DNA from: Oligoflexus tunisiensis
GTDB lineage: Bacteria; Bdellovibrionota_B; Oligoflexia; Oligoflexales; Oligoflexaceae
Assembly (NCBI RefSeq): GCF_001748245.1
Contig: NZ_BDFO01000001.1
Coordinates: 3,122,471-3,186,470, forward strand
Direction of reading: 5' to 3'
DNA: 64,000 nucleotides
In this document: positions 36,201 to 43,840 of the stretch, piece by piece
Position numbering within the stretch: position 1 is the stretch's first letter
Layout: every line of letters begins with the position of its first letter
Position numbers and translations under genes: made by a program
The notes under the pieces: generated by a model
Database searches by the model: none
Told to the model about the DNA's origin: nothing
What the model saw: the letters and a program-made list of their open reading frames with translations, nothing else

Positions 36201-36311
36201 ATTCAATTCACCGACGATCGTCCTGCGATCGCCGGCTATCGGCCCTTTGCCTTTGTTTTGACTTTCCCCACGGAAATTTTTCCCAGCGCGGCTGATGGGA
36301 TGGCCGCCTGA
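30294..36311 (+). CDS. Giant Ser/Thr kinase - AAA - TPR - GAF - PAS - Hpt - CheA-like ATPase fusion
   Basis: 2005 residues. TTG start with CAGGAG 7 bases upstream. Order: protein kinase (about 15-290; GSGGIGEVY, Lys47, HGDIKPSN with Asp151, DFG at 171-173); AAA/STAND-like ATPase (about 320-600; Walker A GAPSGTGKS, Walker B LLLVDDLQWAD); long helical TPR-like region (about 750-1300) with a hydrophobic stretch near 880-900; GAF (about 1323-1466); coiled coil; PAS-like domain (about 1500-1610); Hpt with MNVHTIKGTARSL (His1690); CheA P4-like ATPase with IRNSLDHGVE, DDGRGLYL and SGRGIGM. HGD replaces HRD in the kinase loop; catalytic Lys, Asp and Asn are present. It should join Ser/Thr and His phosphorylation in one cytoplasmic protein. 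It has no receiver. Confidence 0.93.
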   Translation: MPNLLRPGQKLRGDELEIVQHLGSGGIGEVYRAIWRSQGTQRYVAIKCFDPQKLREFELDAIQLVHRESLAVSRINHPHAIQIHAVELDGSMPFIVEEFIPEGDLARLIAARKEAVDGKTSLLSPREIVSIAQQVASVLVAMHQENLFHGDIKPSNLCLRREKPLELVLVDFGHAGFLEGNILDRNDGVATLAYLPPERTGFGKLAGSATSDLYALGVSLYEAACGSPPFHGSDSRELINRLLHEVPRPLHEILPDFPLPLSGIISKLLRKNPEERYHSAFGLLADIQRCLESLDGGSTIAPFALGTKDKLRELNYHIPMVGRVQELNHLKDLFQTAQGGGSAVAFVGAPSGTGKSRLAFEVLHAAREQKAYISFAKYSEYEKNLPLSAVSVLFAEHSQYLTQLSARELIHWQKAVEKRLGERIGLIQKRFPCYRDLLPVHHSAELADNDFDLVNRTLAEFISLLPAAGELHLLLVDDLQWADWQSLRVLGELVRMMQQDAIPNLMLLGTYRSNEVSPDHALTTSVLDVCPTSVMELGPLSRSDADSLIQQLLDESGAEVAKLQEVAYKFTEGNPFSIYEYLKSAIQSGVYALDDKDKCWYFHEERILHAKLSAGVAGLVAQRIRALPEQTQWLIGIASLAGVVMKREALQAILPAFAQHRKPGADASHEGMIERGYRELLEKHLLQPHPDGFAFFHDRIQEAAYSLLTNEDKLFLHREYGLWCARHLETIPIHARDSFHFEAAWHLCHTRSQALPPYARRTLFEAAQAARRLFAYDKAKDYLRAAAAAVAASPDGTVEERIEYLELLADTLAVSEEIAEAIALYDQILESLTDPLKRAHIFAKQLEYCMSLFDYKRALEASINGLELLGDRVIKNELVAYLYILVMTPVLLLYVLYFRLFGRQTRELETDFERIRFRLLIKYEIPIFFMRPIVAMANLIPRTWELLKYKDNEYRNIMLFYWAIILIPFGFERSAAKLFKKTYDYFDQMANPMLKGYALSCWGYCFDFPLGRLQEAQQKLEEAVRYLETVGESFWRSIALLGLIQIDYFGGETGQAGVRTRELIALWKRVRSAPTFLGITARHFLEEGLDEDVTTYTTLCLAAEQEIRDQGYDSIDSVFAALGPAEVHYFRGEFEKAEELLKRAFRNYFIRVHRSAYAVYTPIVYASTLVHLKKLRKALPIIAAAWLNQVLRAHIYRPQTWAVTGEWFYAAGWPRLGRFCLQRGISIAGKQGWASVVAEGRLAMGGWEKKRNPEEAEVMLRLAKDHFYQRHWGYHESLCDRLLMALQRQRVQQETSQRLTSTHRSGTNRKPGQIRQQLEVKALLNIFLKLSAIKDRDALETAILDSFCLATGSELAVLIFHENGSWTPKVGRNIELGNSESFARLVDWNFATTSMQRSLATPLVRPSVRDPADKRPQGSAMIVPLAYEGKNYGYCYLANTQLYELFDDRSLEIVSSVATQGAIALQNILLKDDLAVERDQVKTLNQTLEQRVFDQTRDIKSIMQHIPMGICTISGRDAVINRDHSRFLQNLFERDHLEQVPLLPLLLNQSQLSEDERDQIRNALQAILGEADVAFSLNEHLLPRTLRWQATSGQRLMLELEWSPISGSNGIEKLLVTLNDVTHLREMEEKAQEKDHDMRIASEIMGCDERSWQRFLSASRRYLGESRQLFLDRKSSDLRALIQTVFMNVHTIKGTARSLQLRQLNETLHRVEQRLSHMLKDTGAGLDQAEVLGGLSEADELLSRYETIALQKLGRLAHKSQAVALASDVTLEIHAILQQLEQRKLPASTQVEHVARALRASLFMDMETLMQDIFASAQSLARDLGKAPPIVQWELPRLWVTPQGEEALRNIFLHLIRNSLDHGVETPEERRAFDKSERGLLKVSVVERHGYLELKFADDGRGLYLKHLRRLAEERALLSGPELYKDEAVADLIFLPELSTAGQISDISGRGIGMPAVRRFVEDLGGQIAIQFTDDRPAIAGYRPFAFVLTFPTEIFPSAADGMAA

Positions 36312-36312
36312 A

Positions 36313-37362
36313 TCAGGGCAGGGCACTCTCGCAACTCGGGAGCTGCATCGTGCGGCACATCGCCTGAACGAACTGGGTTGCGGTGTAATTTCCGGTCTTA
36401 TGCAGCGACCAGATCATCATCCCGCTGCCCCCTTTGCTCAGCACATAGTTCGCACGATCCTGCGCTTCCGCGGGAGTGGAGACGTGACCACCCCAGGCTT
36501 CGGGCGGCACTTCCACGCCCATCATCAAAGGCCCTTTATAGAGTTCGCGGTAGGCATCGAAAGCCATTTTAGGATCATAGCCTGTCGGGGCTCCTGCAGG
36601 TGCGGACTTGCCACCGGCATCATAAGTCATGATGTAAATGGCGTCGAAGTCCTGTCCGGCTTCCTTCAAGGGATTGATGTAAAGCCCAAAGTTGCCGCTG
36701 ATGAGATTGCCTTTGAACGAAGAGGCCGGATATTTCCCGGTGCCGAAGGCTCCCGTGCTCCAGGCCGCGGTGGTGATCACATACGGCCGTGGGAGAGCCG
36801 CGCGGAATTTTCGAATGATCTGAATGAACTCATGATCGCTGGGACAGGATGTGCCGCCGACCGCCCAGGAGCAAGCCCCTCCTTCCGGTTCATAGTCGAT
36901 ATCCGCACCATCCACGCCGAGATCTTTCACCAGAGCCGCCACCGCATTGGTGTTGGTCTGATGCCAGTTGCCATAGGTTGCGCCGCCAACCGAAAGGAGC
37001 ACCCTGGTCCCCGGATTTCGGGTTTTCAGAATACGGATGGCATCCTTCACCACCTGAAAGTCGGAGGAGAAATCGAGACCGGTTCCCACCCAGGACTGCT
37101 GACCAGGCCGATAGGAAACTTCCGGGCGCACGAAGGAGAGAAGCACGGTCGTTATGTAGGGAGGAAGCTTCGCCAGTTGATGCTGGCTGCCTTCGGACGC
37201 CCAGCCTGAACTCCAGCTTTGATAGTAGCCGACAATTTCCCGCTGGAACGCCCTTGGAGCACTCGTGCCGCTGACGCGCGAGCCATCCGAAACATCCGAG
37301 CAGGAACTTAAACCGGCGAGCAAAAGAAAAAACACAGGGAAACGGTAGGGGGAACAATTCAT
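36313..37362 (-). CDS. GH18 chitinase lipoprotein
   Basis: 349 residues. The start at ATG 37362 has GAGAGG 6 bases upstream; an upstream TTG would overlap that site. A lipoprotein signal ends in LSSC. The GH18 core is clear: EIVGYYQSW (first strand), VLLSVGGATYGNWH (second conserved block), and the catalytic VDGADIDYEPE motif matching DGxDxDxE, with Glu as the proton donor. IYIMTYDAGG corresponds to the later MxYD motif, and GMMIWSLHKTG to the closing Trp strand. It should cut chitin or related N-acetylglucosamine polymers at the cell surface. Its stop lies 2 bases from the stop of the giant kinase. A GH19 chitinase occurs about 10 kb away. Confidence 0.93.
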   Translation of the reverse strand: MNCSPYRFPVFFLLLAGLSSCSDVSDGSRVSGTSAPRAFQREIVGYYQSWSSGWASEGSQHQLAKLPPYITTVLLSFVRPEVSYRPGQQSWVGTGLDFSSDFQVVKDAIRILKTRNPGTRVLLSVGGATYGNWHQTNTNAVAALVKDLGVDGADIDYEPEGGACSWAVGGTSCPSDHEFIQIIRKFRAALPRPYVITTAAWSTGAFGTGKYPASSFKGNLISGNFGLYINPLKEAGQDFDAIYIMTYDAGGKSAPAGAPTGYDPKMAFDAYRELYKGPLMMGVEVPPEAWGGHVSTPAEAQDRANYVLSKGGSGMMIWSLHKTGNYTATQFVQAMCRTMQLPSCESALP

Positions 37363-37670
37363 TTTGATCCTCTCCAAAGCATCACGTTATTCAAATGTGG
37401 GTCTGCCTCGATCGACGGCAAAGACCTTGATGGGAAATTGTGTGAACCATACCAATTAGAGACCAACGGCATCAACGAAGAAATGCGTGAATTCTTTGGA
37501 ATTTAGCAAAACTTAACTTTTTCCATGCAATGAACAAACCCCTCGAATGGGGTGAGTGGTATTGCTGTGGTATGTATTGCCAACGATCGGCTGTGGGTTG
37601 GGGGGCATGTCAAGAAAGGCCTGAAATCAACCGAGAAAGTTAGGAACGGCAGTTCCGGGAAAGGGTGATC
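37363..37670. other. Divergent intergenic region (chitinase / outer-membrane-like protein)
   Basis: 308 bases, AT-rich near 37440-37530. It includes a small stem with ACCCC and GGGGT arms around 37540-37555 and must hold two promoters. No further gene or clear promoter boxes seen. Confidence 0.35.
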
Positions 37671-38660
37671 ATGTCCGTGTTGAGAGTTCAAGGCTTCAGA
37701 AGAAATGTGGTGCTGTGCGCTCTCTGCGTGCTGCCGCATTATGCTTGGGCTCAGAGCACGCAAAGCCAGGCCGAACGACAGGAATTTCAGGATGCCTATG
37801 GCAAGCATCGGCAATCCCGCTCCTCCTTCCTGGCGTCAGCTCCCAATCATCACATTACGCCGAAGCGCGACAACATATCGTTGTCCCTTGAGATGGAGCT
37901 GGTGGATCTGATCGTGGCACCCTCACAGGATGATTTGCCCAAGGATTTTAGTGAGCTGGATCAACGCCTGGAAATGACCGGCTGGTCGGTCCTGCCGTTG
38001 ATCGCCTTTTCCGCCGACCGCTTCGGCATCGGCTTCACAGGCGAAGCCGGCAAGCGTCAGGTCAAGTACCTCGATCGTGAAGCGGAGTCGGATACATCGG
38101 CCGGAACATTCCATGAAGAGTACAGCGAAACCCAATACACCGGCGTGGGGATCTATGGATTTGTCTCCCTACGTTCGAGTTCACTTCCCAACTGGTTGGG
38201 TGGCACGCTGATCGTCGGTGGCCGCAGTCTATCGGCAGTTGAGGAAACCCGGGGCACGCGCACGGATTCCACCACGGATTCGCCGAGCACCCGCTTGAAA
38301 TATGATGTGCGCGCCTATGATTTTGGTCTTAACGTGGCGGCCACCCTTGCGAAACGCTTTACGGTCTTTCCCTGGATCAACCACCGCCAGGTACAGCTCG
38401 GCTCCATCAAGGATGGCAATGAAAAGCTCGCGGAAAGCCTCGGTGACAGTGTGAGCGTTCCCGTGGACATGGATCGCAGCCTCATCTGGCAATCCGCTCC
38501 GTCCCTCACGTACGGCATTGATTTCGCGATCAGGATTCAGCGCTTTGAAGTGCATCTGGGAGGCTTGTTCGGTTATCTCGCCAACCTGAATCGTGGTGCG
38601 GATCGCATTCAGGACCAGGGTCTCAGCCTCAGTGTGGCCTATGACCTGAAGAGTCGCTGA
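37671..38660 (+). CDS. Predicted outer-membrane beta-barrel-like exported protein
   Basis: 329 residues from ATG 37671 (a GTG at 37665 is possible). A signal peptide (NVVLCALCVLPHYAWAQS) ends near residue 28. The mature region has alternating hydrophobic strands with aromatic residues at the ends (for example GVGIYGFVSLR, WLGGTLIVGGR, YDFGLNVAATLAKRF, LTYGIDFAIRI, VHLGGLFGYLANL) and finishes LSLSVAYDLKSR, in keeping with a small beta-barrel. The last residue is not the usual Phe. I do not recognise the family. It converges on the GH-like lipoprotein gene with 6 bases between stops. Confidence 0.6.
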   Translation: MSVLRVQGFRRNVVLCALCVLPHYAWAQSTQSQAERQEFQDAYGKHRQSRSSFLASAPNHHITPKRDNISLSLEMELVDLIVAPSQDDLPKDFSELDQRLEMTGWSVLPLIAFSADRFGIGFTGEAGKRQVKYLDREAESDTSAGTFHEEYSETQYTGVGIYGFVSLRSSSLPNWLGGTLIVGGRSLSAVEETRGTRTDSTTDSPSTRLKYDVRAYDFGLNVAATLAKRFTVFPWINHRQVQLGSIKDGNEKLAESLGDSVSVPVDMDRSLIWQSAPSLTYGIDFAIRIQRFEVHLGGLFGYLANLNRGADRIQDQGLSLSVAYDLKSR

Positions 38661-38666
38661 TCAGGC

Positions 38667-40460
38667 TCAAGGTGTGGTCGTTGTTTGACATCCTTCCCAC
38701 CAGCAGGGATTGGCTTCGATAAATTCACGCAAGGCATTGGCAAGTCTGGAGCGGGAATCCTGTTGGGTGCGCAAGGCGCCCCATCCCGATTCCGTGCGCG
38801 TGTCATCCGCGCTTTTGTCAAAGAAGATCAGTCGGCCTCCCAGGTCCTTCCAGGTCTGAAGATTGAGGCTGATCAAGGCCCCCATGCGCTCATCATTGCG
38901 AAGAGGATCCCGCGCGTCGTCCCAGGTCAAGGCCGGGGTAAACGCCGGCCCACTGCCATAGGCCACCAAAGGAAGACCCAGGGTGGATACTGCGCTGGCC
39001 AGGGCCTGCAGGCGTGCCTGAGTTTGACCAAAGGAGGATTCTTCCGCAGCAACACCAGGGCCACCAGTGATGGCCTCAAAAAAGTCGGCTGTGCTTTCCT
39101 CATCGATGCCCTCGACGGCGGGCGCGAGGAAATGGGCTGACGTGGCAAAGTACGTGAACGGAGGCGGTGTGACGACCGTCTGCAGGCGTGCCGGCATTTC
39201 CGTGTCTGTAGCATTTACAAAGCCGGCCACCTGAATCCGAGCGGCTTCCGTTCCAAAGGCGGATTTCCAGGCGGCCGCGAAGGTGGACAGACGCTGCACA
39301 TAGAAAACTTCATAAGAGGGCAGGTGCAACAGTTCGGCCGCCAGGGTCATATAATCACGCGCTACGGACCCTTCAATCCAAAATTCTCCCCCATAATCGA
39401 GGTGAACGGTAAGATTGGACTTCAGGCGGGCTTTGAAGAGAGATGCTGTGGTCGTGACCAGCTCCTCGGAGGCATCCGCTGGAATGCTGATCCAGGGATC
39501 AGCTTCCAAAAGATTCGCCAGGGTCGCCGCGATCTCCGGTGGTGCACCACGATCCTCAGCGAAGTGAGCAACATTGGAATTCAAAGTGCCAAGGTCGCGA
39601 GCAAAGCGGCCGGCCGGCATGAGCCAATGCCGAAAGCCCAGGGATTTATAGGGACGCAGGCTTTGCAGGAAGAGGGGATGAAAGAAGACCTTGCTGCGAC
39701 CTGTGACAAGGTCATTGAACTGACTCAAATCATTGCTTTCCGAAGTGTTAATGGTGATTTTTGAAAAATCAAAACAGGTCAGACCTGTGCCACAGGAGCC
39801 GCTGCCCCCACGATCGGTTCGACAATAGGAAAAAGGCAGAAGTTCGGTCAGGCTTTTTCCGCAGACGCCTCCGGGAGCAATGACCTGAATATTCCGGATC
39901 GGATTGCCGGCCGTCAGAGAACTGATTTTGAGCAGCACGCCGGCCTCGGAGGGCGTCACCACATCAAAGGCCGCAAGCTCAGTCCCGAGGGAGGCCACGG
40001 CATTCGCATCACCGGCTACGGAGAGCGAAGCTCCGCCTGAGAATCGGACGAGGTAGCGACCGCTCGGATAGCTGCCCCTGGCGCCTTGAAAGAGCCTGGT
40101 TCCCACACAGCGACCTTTCAGCGGCAGTTCGGTGATCCAGCCATTCGCATCCAGAACGTGGGCGCCAACGCCCGGACTCGTGGCATCGGCCGGGAGAGCA
40201 TCACAGGCCACTTCCTGCCAATCCTCAGCCTGCAGCATTTGATCGATCGTTTGCCATTCACGACTGGCGGCACCAAAAGCTGCGAGCGTCATGCCCACAG
40301 CGGACGTAATATTGTGAGGTGTTTGTTGAGAAAGAATGGCATCCGCGCCGGTCGTCTGCTCCGGTTCGGTTCCATAGCCATAGAGCGGCTCTTCAGGTTT
40401 GATCTCGCGGCAGCCACTGGACAGGTTTGCCAGAGTCGCCAGGATCAGCAGCCATTTCAT
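38667..40460 (-). CDS. Large glycoside-hydrolase-like lipoprotein
   Basis: 597 residues. The start at ATG 40460 has AGGGG 8 bases upstream and gives a lipoprotein signal ending in SSGC. The N-terminal domain has DANGWITELPLKG, then YLVRFSGGASLSV, and the phrase NPIRNIQVIAPG, followed by FHPLFLQSLRPYKSLGFRHW. I recall this sequence order in secreted proteins with a beta-domain preceding a TIM-barrel glycosidase-like domain. Later segments (LTVHLDYGGEFWIEGS, LPSYEVFYVQRLS, RIQVAGFVNA, LPLVAYGSGPAF) fit alternating strands of such a barrel. Catalytic acids cannot be assigned with confidence. It follows the REC-REC-TPR gene on the same strand by 84 bases. Confidence 0.6.
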   Translation of the reverse strand: MKWLLILATLANLSSGCREIKPEEPLYGYGTEPEQTTGADAILSQQTPHNITSAVGMTLAAFGAASREWQTIDQMLQAEDWQEVACDALPADATSPGVGAHVLDANGWITELPLKGRCVGTRLFQGARGSYPSGRYLVRFSGGASLSVAGDANAVASLGTELAAFDVVTPSEAGVLLKISSLTAGNPIRNIQVIAPGGVCGKSLTELLPFSYCRTDRGGSGSCGTGLTCFDFSKITINTSESNDLSQFNDLVTGRSKVFFHPLFLQSLRPYKSLGFRHWLMPAGRFARDLGTLNSNVAHFAEDRGAPPEIAATLANLLEADPWISIPADASEELVTTTASLFKARLKSNLTVHLDYGGEFWIEGSVARDYMTLAAELLHLPSYEVFYVQRLSTFAAAWKSAFGTEAARIQVAGFVNATDTEMPARLQTVVTPPPFTYFATSAHFLAPAVEGIDEESTADFFEAITGGPGVAAEESSFGQTQARLQALASAVSTLGLPLVAYGSGPAFTPALTWDDARDPLRNDERMGALISLNLQTWKDLGGRLIFFDKSADDTRTESGWGALRTQQDSRSRLANALREFIEANPCWWEGCQTTTTP

Positions 40461-40544
40461 GCATTGCACCCCTATTTCCCCAGCAAAGTCTTCGGAAGAG
40501 CGCACGCTGAACCTTAGTTTATGCAGAGCCATGGGGAGGATTTG

Positions 40545-42287
40545 TTATTTTTTGTCGGAACCTGTGGGCGGAAGATGGGCGCTGGCCTTGATCAGGTTGC
40601 CATCGGCGAGGCGATTGGCTTCGATAAAATGCTCCATGGCCTTGTCCTTTTCCTTCCTGCGCAGGTAATTGACGCCCAGGTTGTACTGAAGCCGGGCCTT
40701 GTCCATGCGATCCTGAACAAAAGCCAGGGCGGAAAGATAGTAGCGTTCGGCTTCGGTCGATCGACCGGATTTCGCCAGTGTCACGCCCACGACATTCAGA
40801 AGGCTTGCAAAACTCCGCATGGCCTGGGAACTGCCGAGTTCTTCGGTGATTTCCGCCATGCTTTCGGATATGACCATGGCCGCCTGAACACGGGGATGCT
40901 CCGCATCGATCGTCTGTGCTTTGGCAATATAACTGTCTGCTGATTGAGGCCGCAGCATGGCAATTTCCGCCTCGGCCGCCAGGAGCAGACGATCAATGCG
41001 ATCGGGGGCGAGGGCGGTCAGGTAACGCAGGATATCGCTGGCAGCTTCCGACCTTTGGGTCAGATGATAAATCCTGGCCAGCAGAGTGGAAGCGCCCACC
41101 ATGAACTCAGGCCGATCGAGGAGGACGCGGCCGATCTTTTCAGCGTCGTTGAAGCGCTCCTTTTGAGCCAGCTCATAGGCCACGTCCAGGATATGCAGCT
41201 GCAGCTGAGGCAATCGCTCACAAAGATCCCGCACCAGATTTTTCAGAACATCCAGCGGACAGGAATTCTGCAGGATACGTTCCAGGGCACTATGAATTTC
41301 CTCGTAGCAGAGCGAGGCGGCCACCAGCTGAACGAGGCTGTCCTGCAATTTCTGAAGGGGAATGGGCCGATGCTCCTGGGCCAGGCGGAGGTCATCCTCA
41401 ATCAAAGCCTGAACGATTTTTTCTTCGGTGTCATTGGTCAGAGCCAGAATCGGAATGGTTCTGGTACCGGGATTGTCACGCACGCGATTATAGAGGGCGA
41501 TGTTGCCCTGCCACTCCAGGATGATGAGATCATAGCGCTGATCCTGCAGAGCCTGCCAGGCGCTGTTTCCGTCTTCGAAACAATGCACTTCGAAAATGCC
41601 CCTTTGACGAAACAATTCCAGCATGGGCTTGGACGTGCTTTCATCCCGAACGACGAGCAGGATGGATTTTAATAGGGTTTCCTGCATAATCCTGGAGCGC
41701 AAGGCTTTTTCATCCAAAGGACCCGCATCGGGGTTGTCCTGGCGCCTTTTTCGTTCCAGGTCCAGCAGCTCCCGGGGATCCATCTGGAGCTTGCGCTTCA
41801 GCTGATGAAAGCTCTGTTCAATGACAATCAGGTCCTTCCGCCAGTCCTCCAGGATCTCCTGCGGGGAAAGCGCCTGAAGATCATCCTGACCCTCTTCCAC
41901 GATAATGGCATGCATCCCGCTCCGCCAGGTGAGGTTGTGTCTCAGACAGCGTTTCAGGCAATCAAGGAAGACATCGCGGGTGAAGGGTTTCAGCAAGAGA
42001 CTGGCCGCGGGATCACCACGGACGGTCATCGCGCTGTGGGTGGTGACGCGCCCCGAAATGAGCAGACATGGTGTGCGTTCATGACCAGGAAGCTGGCGGA
42101 GCTCATCGTAGATGCCAACTCCGACCTGATTGTTCAGGGCGAGATCAATAACAAAGAGATCCATGCTGTCCGCAAAGGTGGACAAGGTTTCAGGATCAAC
42201 TTCCACAACCTCATGACCAGCATCCGCCATGTATTGTGTAACAAGTTGCAGGACCATGCGGTCCTTATCCACGAGCCCTATGCGCAT
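40545..42287 (-). CDS. Double receiver-domain protein with C-terminal TPR region
   Basis: 580 residues; AAGGAG lies 6 bases before the ATG. Residues 1-118 are a receiver domain (GLVDKDRM acid pair; LFVIDLAL with a candidate phosphoacceptor Asp; LLLKPF with the conserved Lys). Residues about 208-330 are a second receiver-like domain (SILLVVRDEST), but the acceptor strand reads LIILEW, so Asp is replaced by Glu and it is probably not phosphorylated normally. The remainder is helical, with TPR-like repeats near 390-560 (for example AERYYLSALAFV, KARLQYNLGVNYLRR, KAMEHFIEAN). It is the only receiver protein in the window not fused to a kinase, so it is a candidate acceptor for the Hpt-bearing kinases. 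That link is inferred. Confidence 0.85.
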   Translation of the reverse strand: MRIGLVDKDRMVLQLVTQYMADAGHEVVEVDPETLSTFADSMDLFVIDLALNNQVGVGIYDELRQLPGHERTPCLLISGRVTTHSAMTVRGDPAASLLLKPFTRDVFLDCLKRCLRHNLTWRSGMHAIIVEEGQDDLQALSPQEILEDWRKDLIVIEQSFHQLKRKLQMDPRELLDLERKRRQDNPDAGPLDEKALRSRIMQETLLKSILLVVRDESTSKPMLELFRQRGIFEVHCFEDGNSAWQALQDQRYDLIILEWQGNIALYNRVRDNPGTRTIPILALTNDTEEKIVQALIEDDLRLAQEHRPIPLQKLQDSLVQLVAASLCYEEIHSALERILQNSCPLDVLKNLVRDLCERLPQLQLHILDVAYELAQKERFNDAEKIGRVLLDRPEFMVGASTLLARIYHLTQRSEAASDILRYLTALAPDRIDRLLLAAEAEIAMLRPQSADSYIAKAQTIDAEHPRVQAAMVISESMAEITEELGSSQAMRSFASLLNVVGVTLAKSGRSTEAERYYLSALAFVQDRMDKARLQYNLGVNYLRRKEKDKAMEHFIEANRLADGNLIKASAHLPPTGSDKK

Positions 42288-42327
42288 CGAAATCTCCTTC
42301 CGGCTCTCAATTATCGGTAAAAACTCT

Positions 42328-42852
42328 ATGGTCTTTATGAATAAAAGCTCAGCGAAAGCTTTTTGTTCAAGTCTGTTGTCCGGGAGTCCGATTCAAGGAG
42401 GAGAGCGCAATCTTTCTTTGAGGTATGGAAATATCTTGAACAAAAATCAACCCATACGAAATGACGTCAGCGCTGTCGTTCCGCATTGTTATCACTGCGG
42501 AGTGCGCAAGCTGAATCTGCTCAACTGTGAAATTTGGGGCATTCGCATCTGTCCAGCCTGCCTGGCGACGCTGCATAAACCTCATCATGCGAATTGTGAC
42601 AAGGAAGGCGCCAAAAAAAGTGAGACGACCTATCGCGGGCCGGCGCGCACAACCTTTAAGCTGAATTTGACCCACTATTCCGGCACCACCATTACCTTGA
42701 CTTGCCATCGCGGGATGGGGTTAATGCTTGAAGATCATTGGGCCGGAACCTATATTCTCTATGCTTCCGGAATGACCCTGGTATTGGAGAACCGTGATGA
42801 AATCAATCTTGCCATCATCGACGGTTTAAAAATGCTGGCCCAGGAAGATTAG
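42328..42852 (+). CDS. CxxC zinc-ribbon-like protein with PilZ-like tail
   Basis: About 174 residues from ATG 42328. The true start is uncertain, since an internal TTG near 42435 also has purine-rich DNA before it. The clear core is CYHCG, then NCEIWGIRICPACLATL and HHANCDKE, which looks like a small zinc-binding motif. The last 80 residues are beta-rich (FKLNLTHYSGTTITL, GTYILYASGMTLVLENRDE). I do not recognise the family, and the PilZ-like description is only a guess from strand content. It is divergent from the REC-REC-TPR gene and lies 31 bases before the aldo/keto reductase, so the two may be co-transcribed. Confidence 0.55.
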   Translation: MVFMNKSSAKAFCSSLLSGSPIQGGERNLSLRYGNILNKNQPIRNDVSAVVPHCYHCGVRKLNLLNCEIWGIRICPACLATLHKPHHANCDKEGAKKSETTYRGPARTTFKLNLTHYSGTTITLTCHRGMGLMLEDHWAGTYILYASGMTLVLENRDEINLAIIDGLKMLAQED

Positions 42853-42883
42853 AGGAACATCAGACCAGGGAAAGGAATGATTG

Positions 42884-43840
42884 ATGAAACCACGTGCACT
42901 CGGGCGAACCGATCTGCAGATCGCTCCCATTGTTTTCGGCGGTAATGTTTTTGGCTGGACGATTGATGAGGCTCGTTCCTTTGAAATACTCGATGCCTTC
43001 GTCGCAGAAGGATTCAATTGCATCGACACAGCGGATGTTTATTCCAGTTGGGTTCCCGGCAACCAGGGTGGCGAGTCGGAAAGCATACTGGGCCGATGGA
43101 TGAAGGCGCGCGGCAATCGCCGCAGCATCGTGCTGGCGACCAAGGTGGGCAGCCCCATGGGGCCCGACCGAAAAGGTCTGAAAAAGGCTTATATCATGGA
43201 AGCGGTCGAGGCCTCCTTGAAGCGCCTGCAGACCGATTACATCGACCTTTACCAGGCTCACCAGGACGATCGGGAAACACCTCTTGACGAGACGCTGGCT
43301 GCTTTTGATGCCTTGATTCAGCAGGGCAAGGTCCGGGTGATCGGGGCATCCAATTACGAAGTTGATCGCCTGGCCGAGTCGCTCAAAATCAGTAAGAGCC
43401 GCGGCCTGCATCGCTATGAAACTCTGCAGCCCGAATATAATCTTTATGATCGAGCCCACTATGAGAGTGGTCTGGAGACACTATGTCGAGAGGAAGGCCT
43501 CGCTGTGATTCCGTATTTTTCCCTGGCCAGCGGCTTTCTGAGCGGCAAGTATCGATCCGCAGCCGATGTGAACAAGAGCCCTCGTGGTCAGGGGATCAGG
43601 AACAAGTATTTGAACGAGCGCGGCCTGCGTATTCTTCAGGCCCTGGACGAGGTGGCGGCGGAAACCCGTTCCACTCCCACTCAAGTGTCCCTGGCCTGGC
43701 TTCTGCATCGGCCGGGCATCACGGCCCCGATCGTCAGTGCCACGACTCGGGAGCAGCTGCGCGACCTGGTGCAGGCACCAAGGCTTGAGCTGAGCCCGGA
43801 GGCCATCAGCCGGTTGACCCGGGCCAGCGACCTAGGCTGA
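42884..43840 (+). CDS. Aldo/keto reductase
   Basis: 318 residues. ATG 42884 has AAAGGA 7 bases upstream. The family tetrad and cofactor motifs are visible: NCIDTADVY (Asp and Tyr), LATKVGSPMG (Lys), TDYIDLYQAHQDD (His), VRVIGASNYEVDRL, and ITAPIVSATTREQL, which binds the NADP phosphate side. It is the usual TIM-barrel NADPH-dependent reductase, close in length to YajO/Tas-type members. The substrate is unknown. Its end overlaps the end of the opposing 7TMR-DISM kinase gene by 9 bases. Confidence 0.95.
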   Translation: MKPRALGRTDLQIAPIVFGGNVFGWTIDEARSFEILDAFVAEGFNCIDTADVYSSWVPGNQGGESESILGRWMKARGNRRSIVLATKVGSPMGPDRKGLKKAYIMEAVEASLKRLQTDYIDLYQAHQDDRETPLDETLAAFDALIQQGKVRVIGASNYEVDRLAESLKISKSRGLHRYETLQPEYNLYDRAHYESGLETLCREEGLAVIPYFSLASGFLSGKYRSAADVNKSPRGQGIRNKYLNERGLRILQALDEVAAETRSTPTQVSLAWLLHRPGITAPIVSATTREQLRDLVQAPRLELSPEAISRLTRASDLG

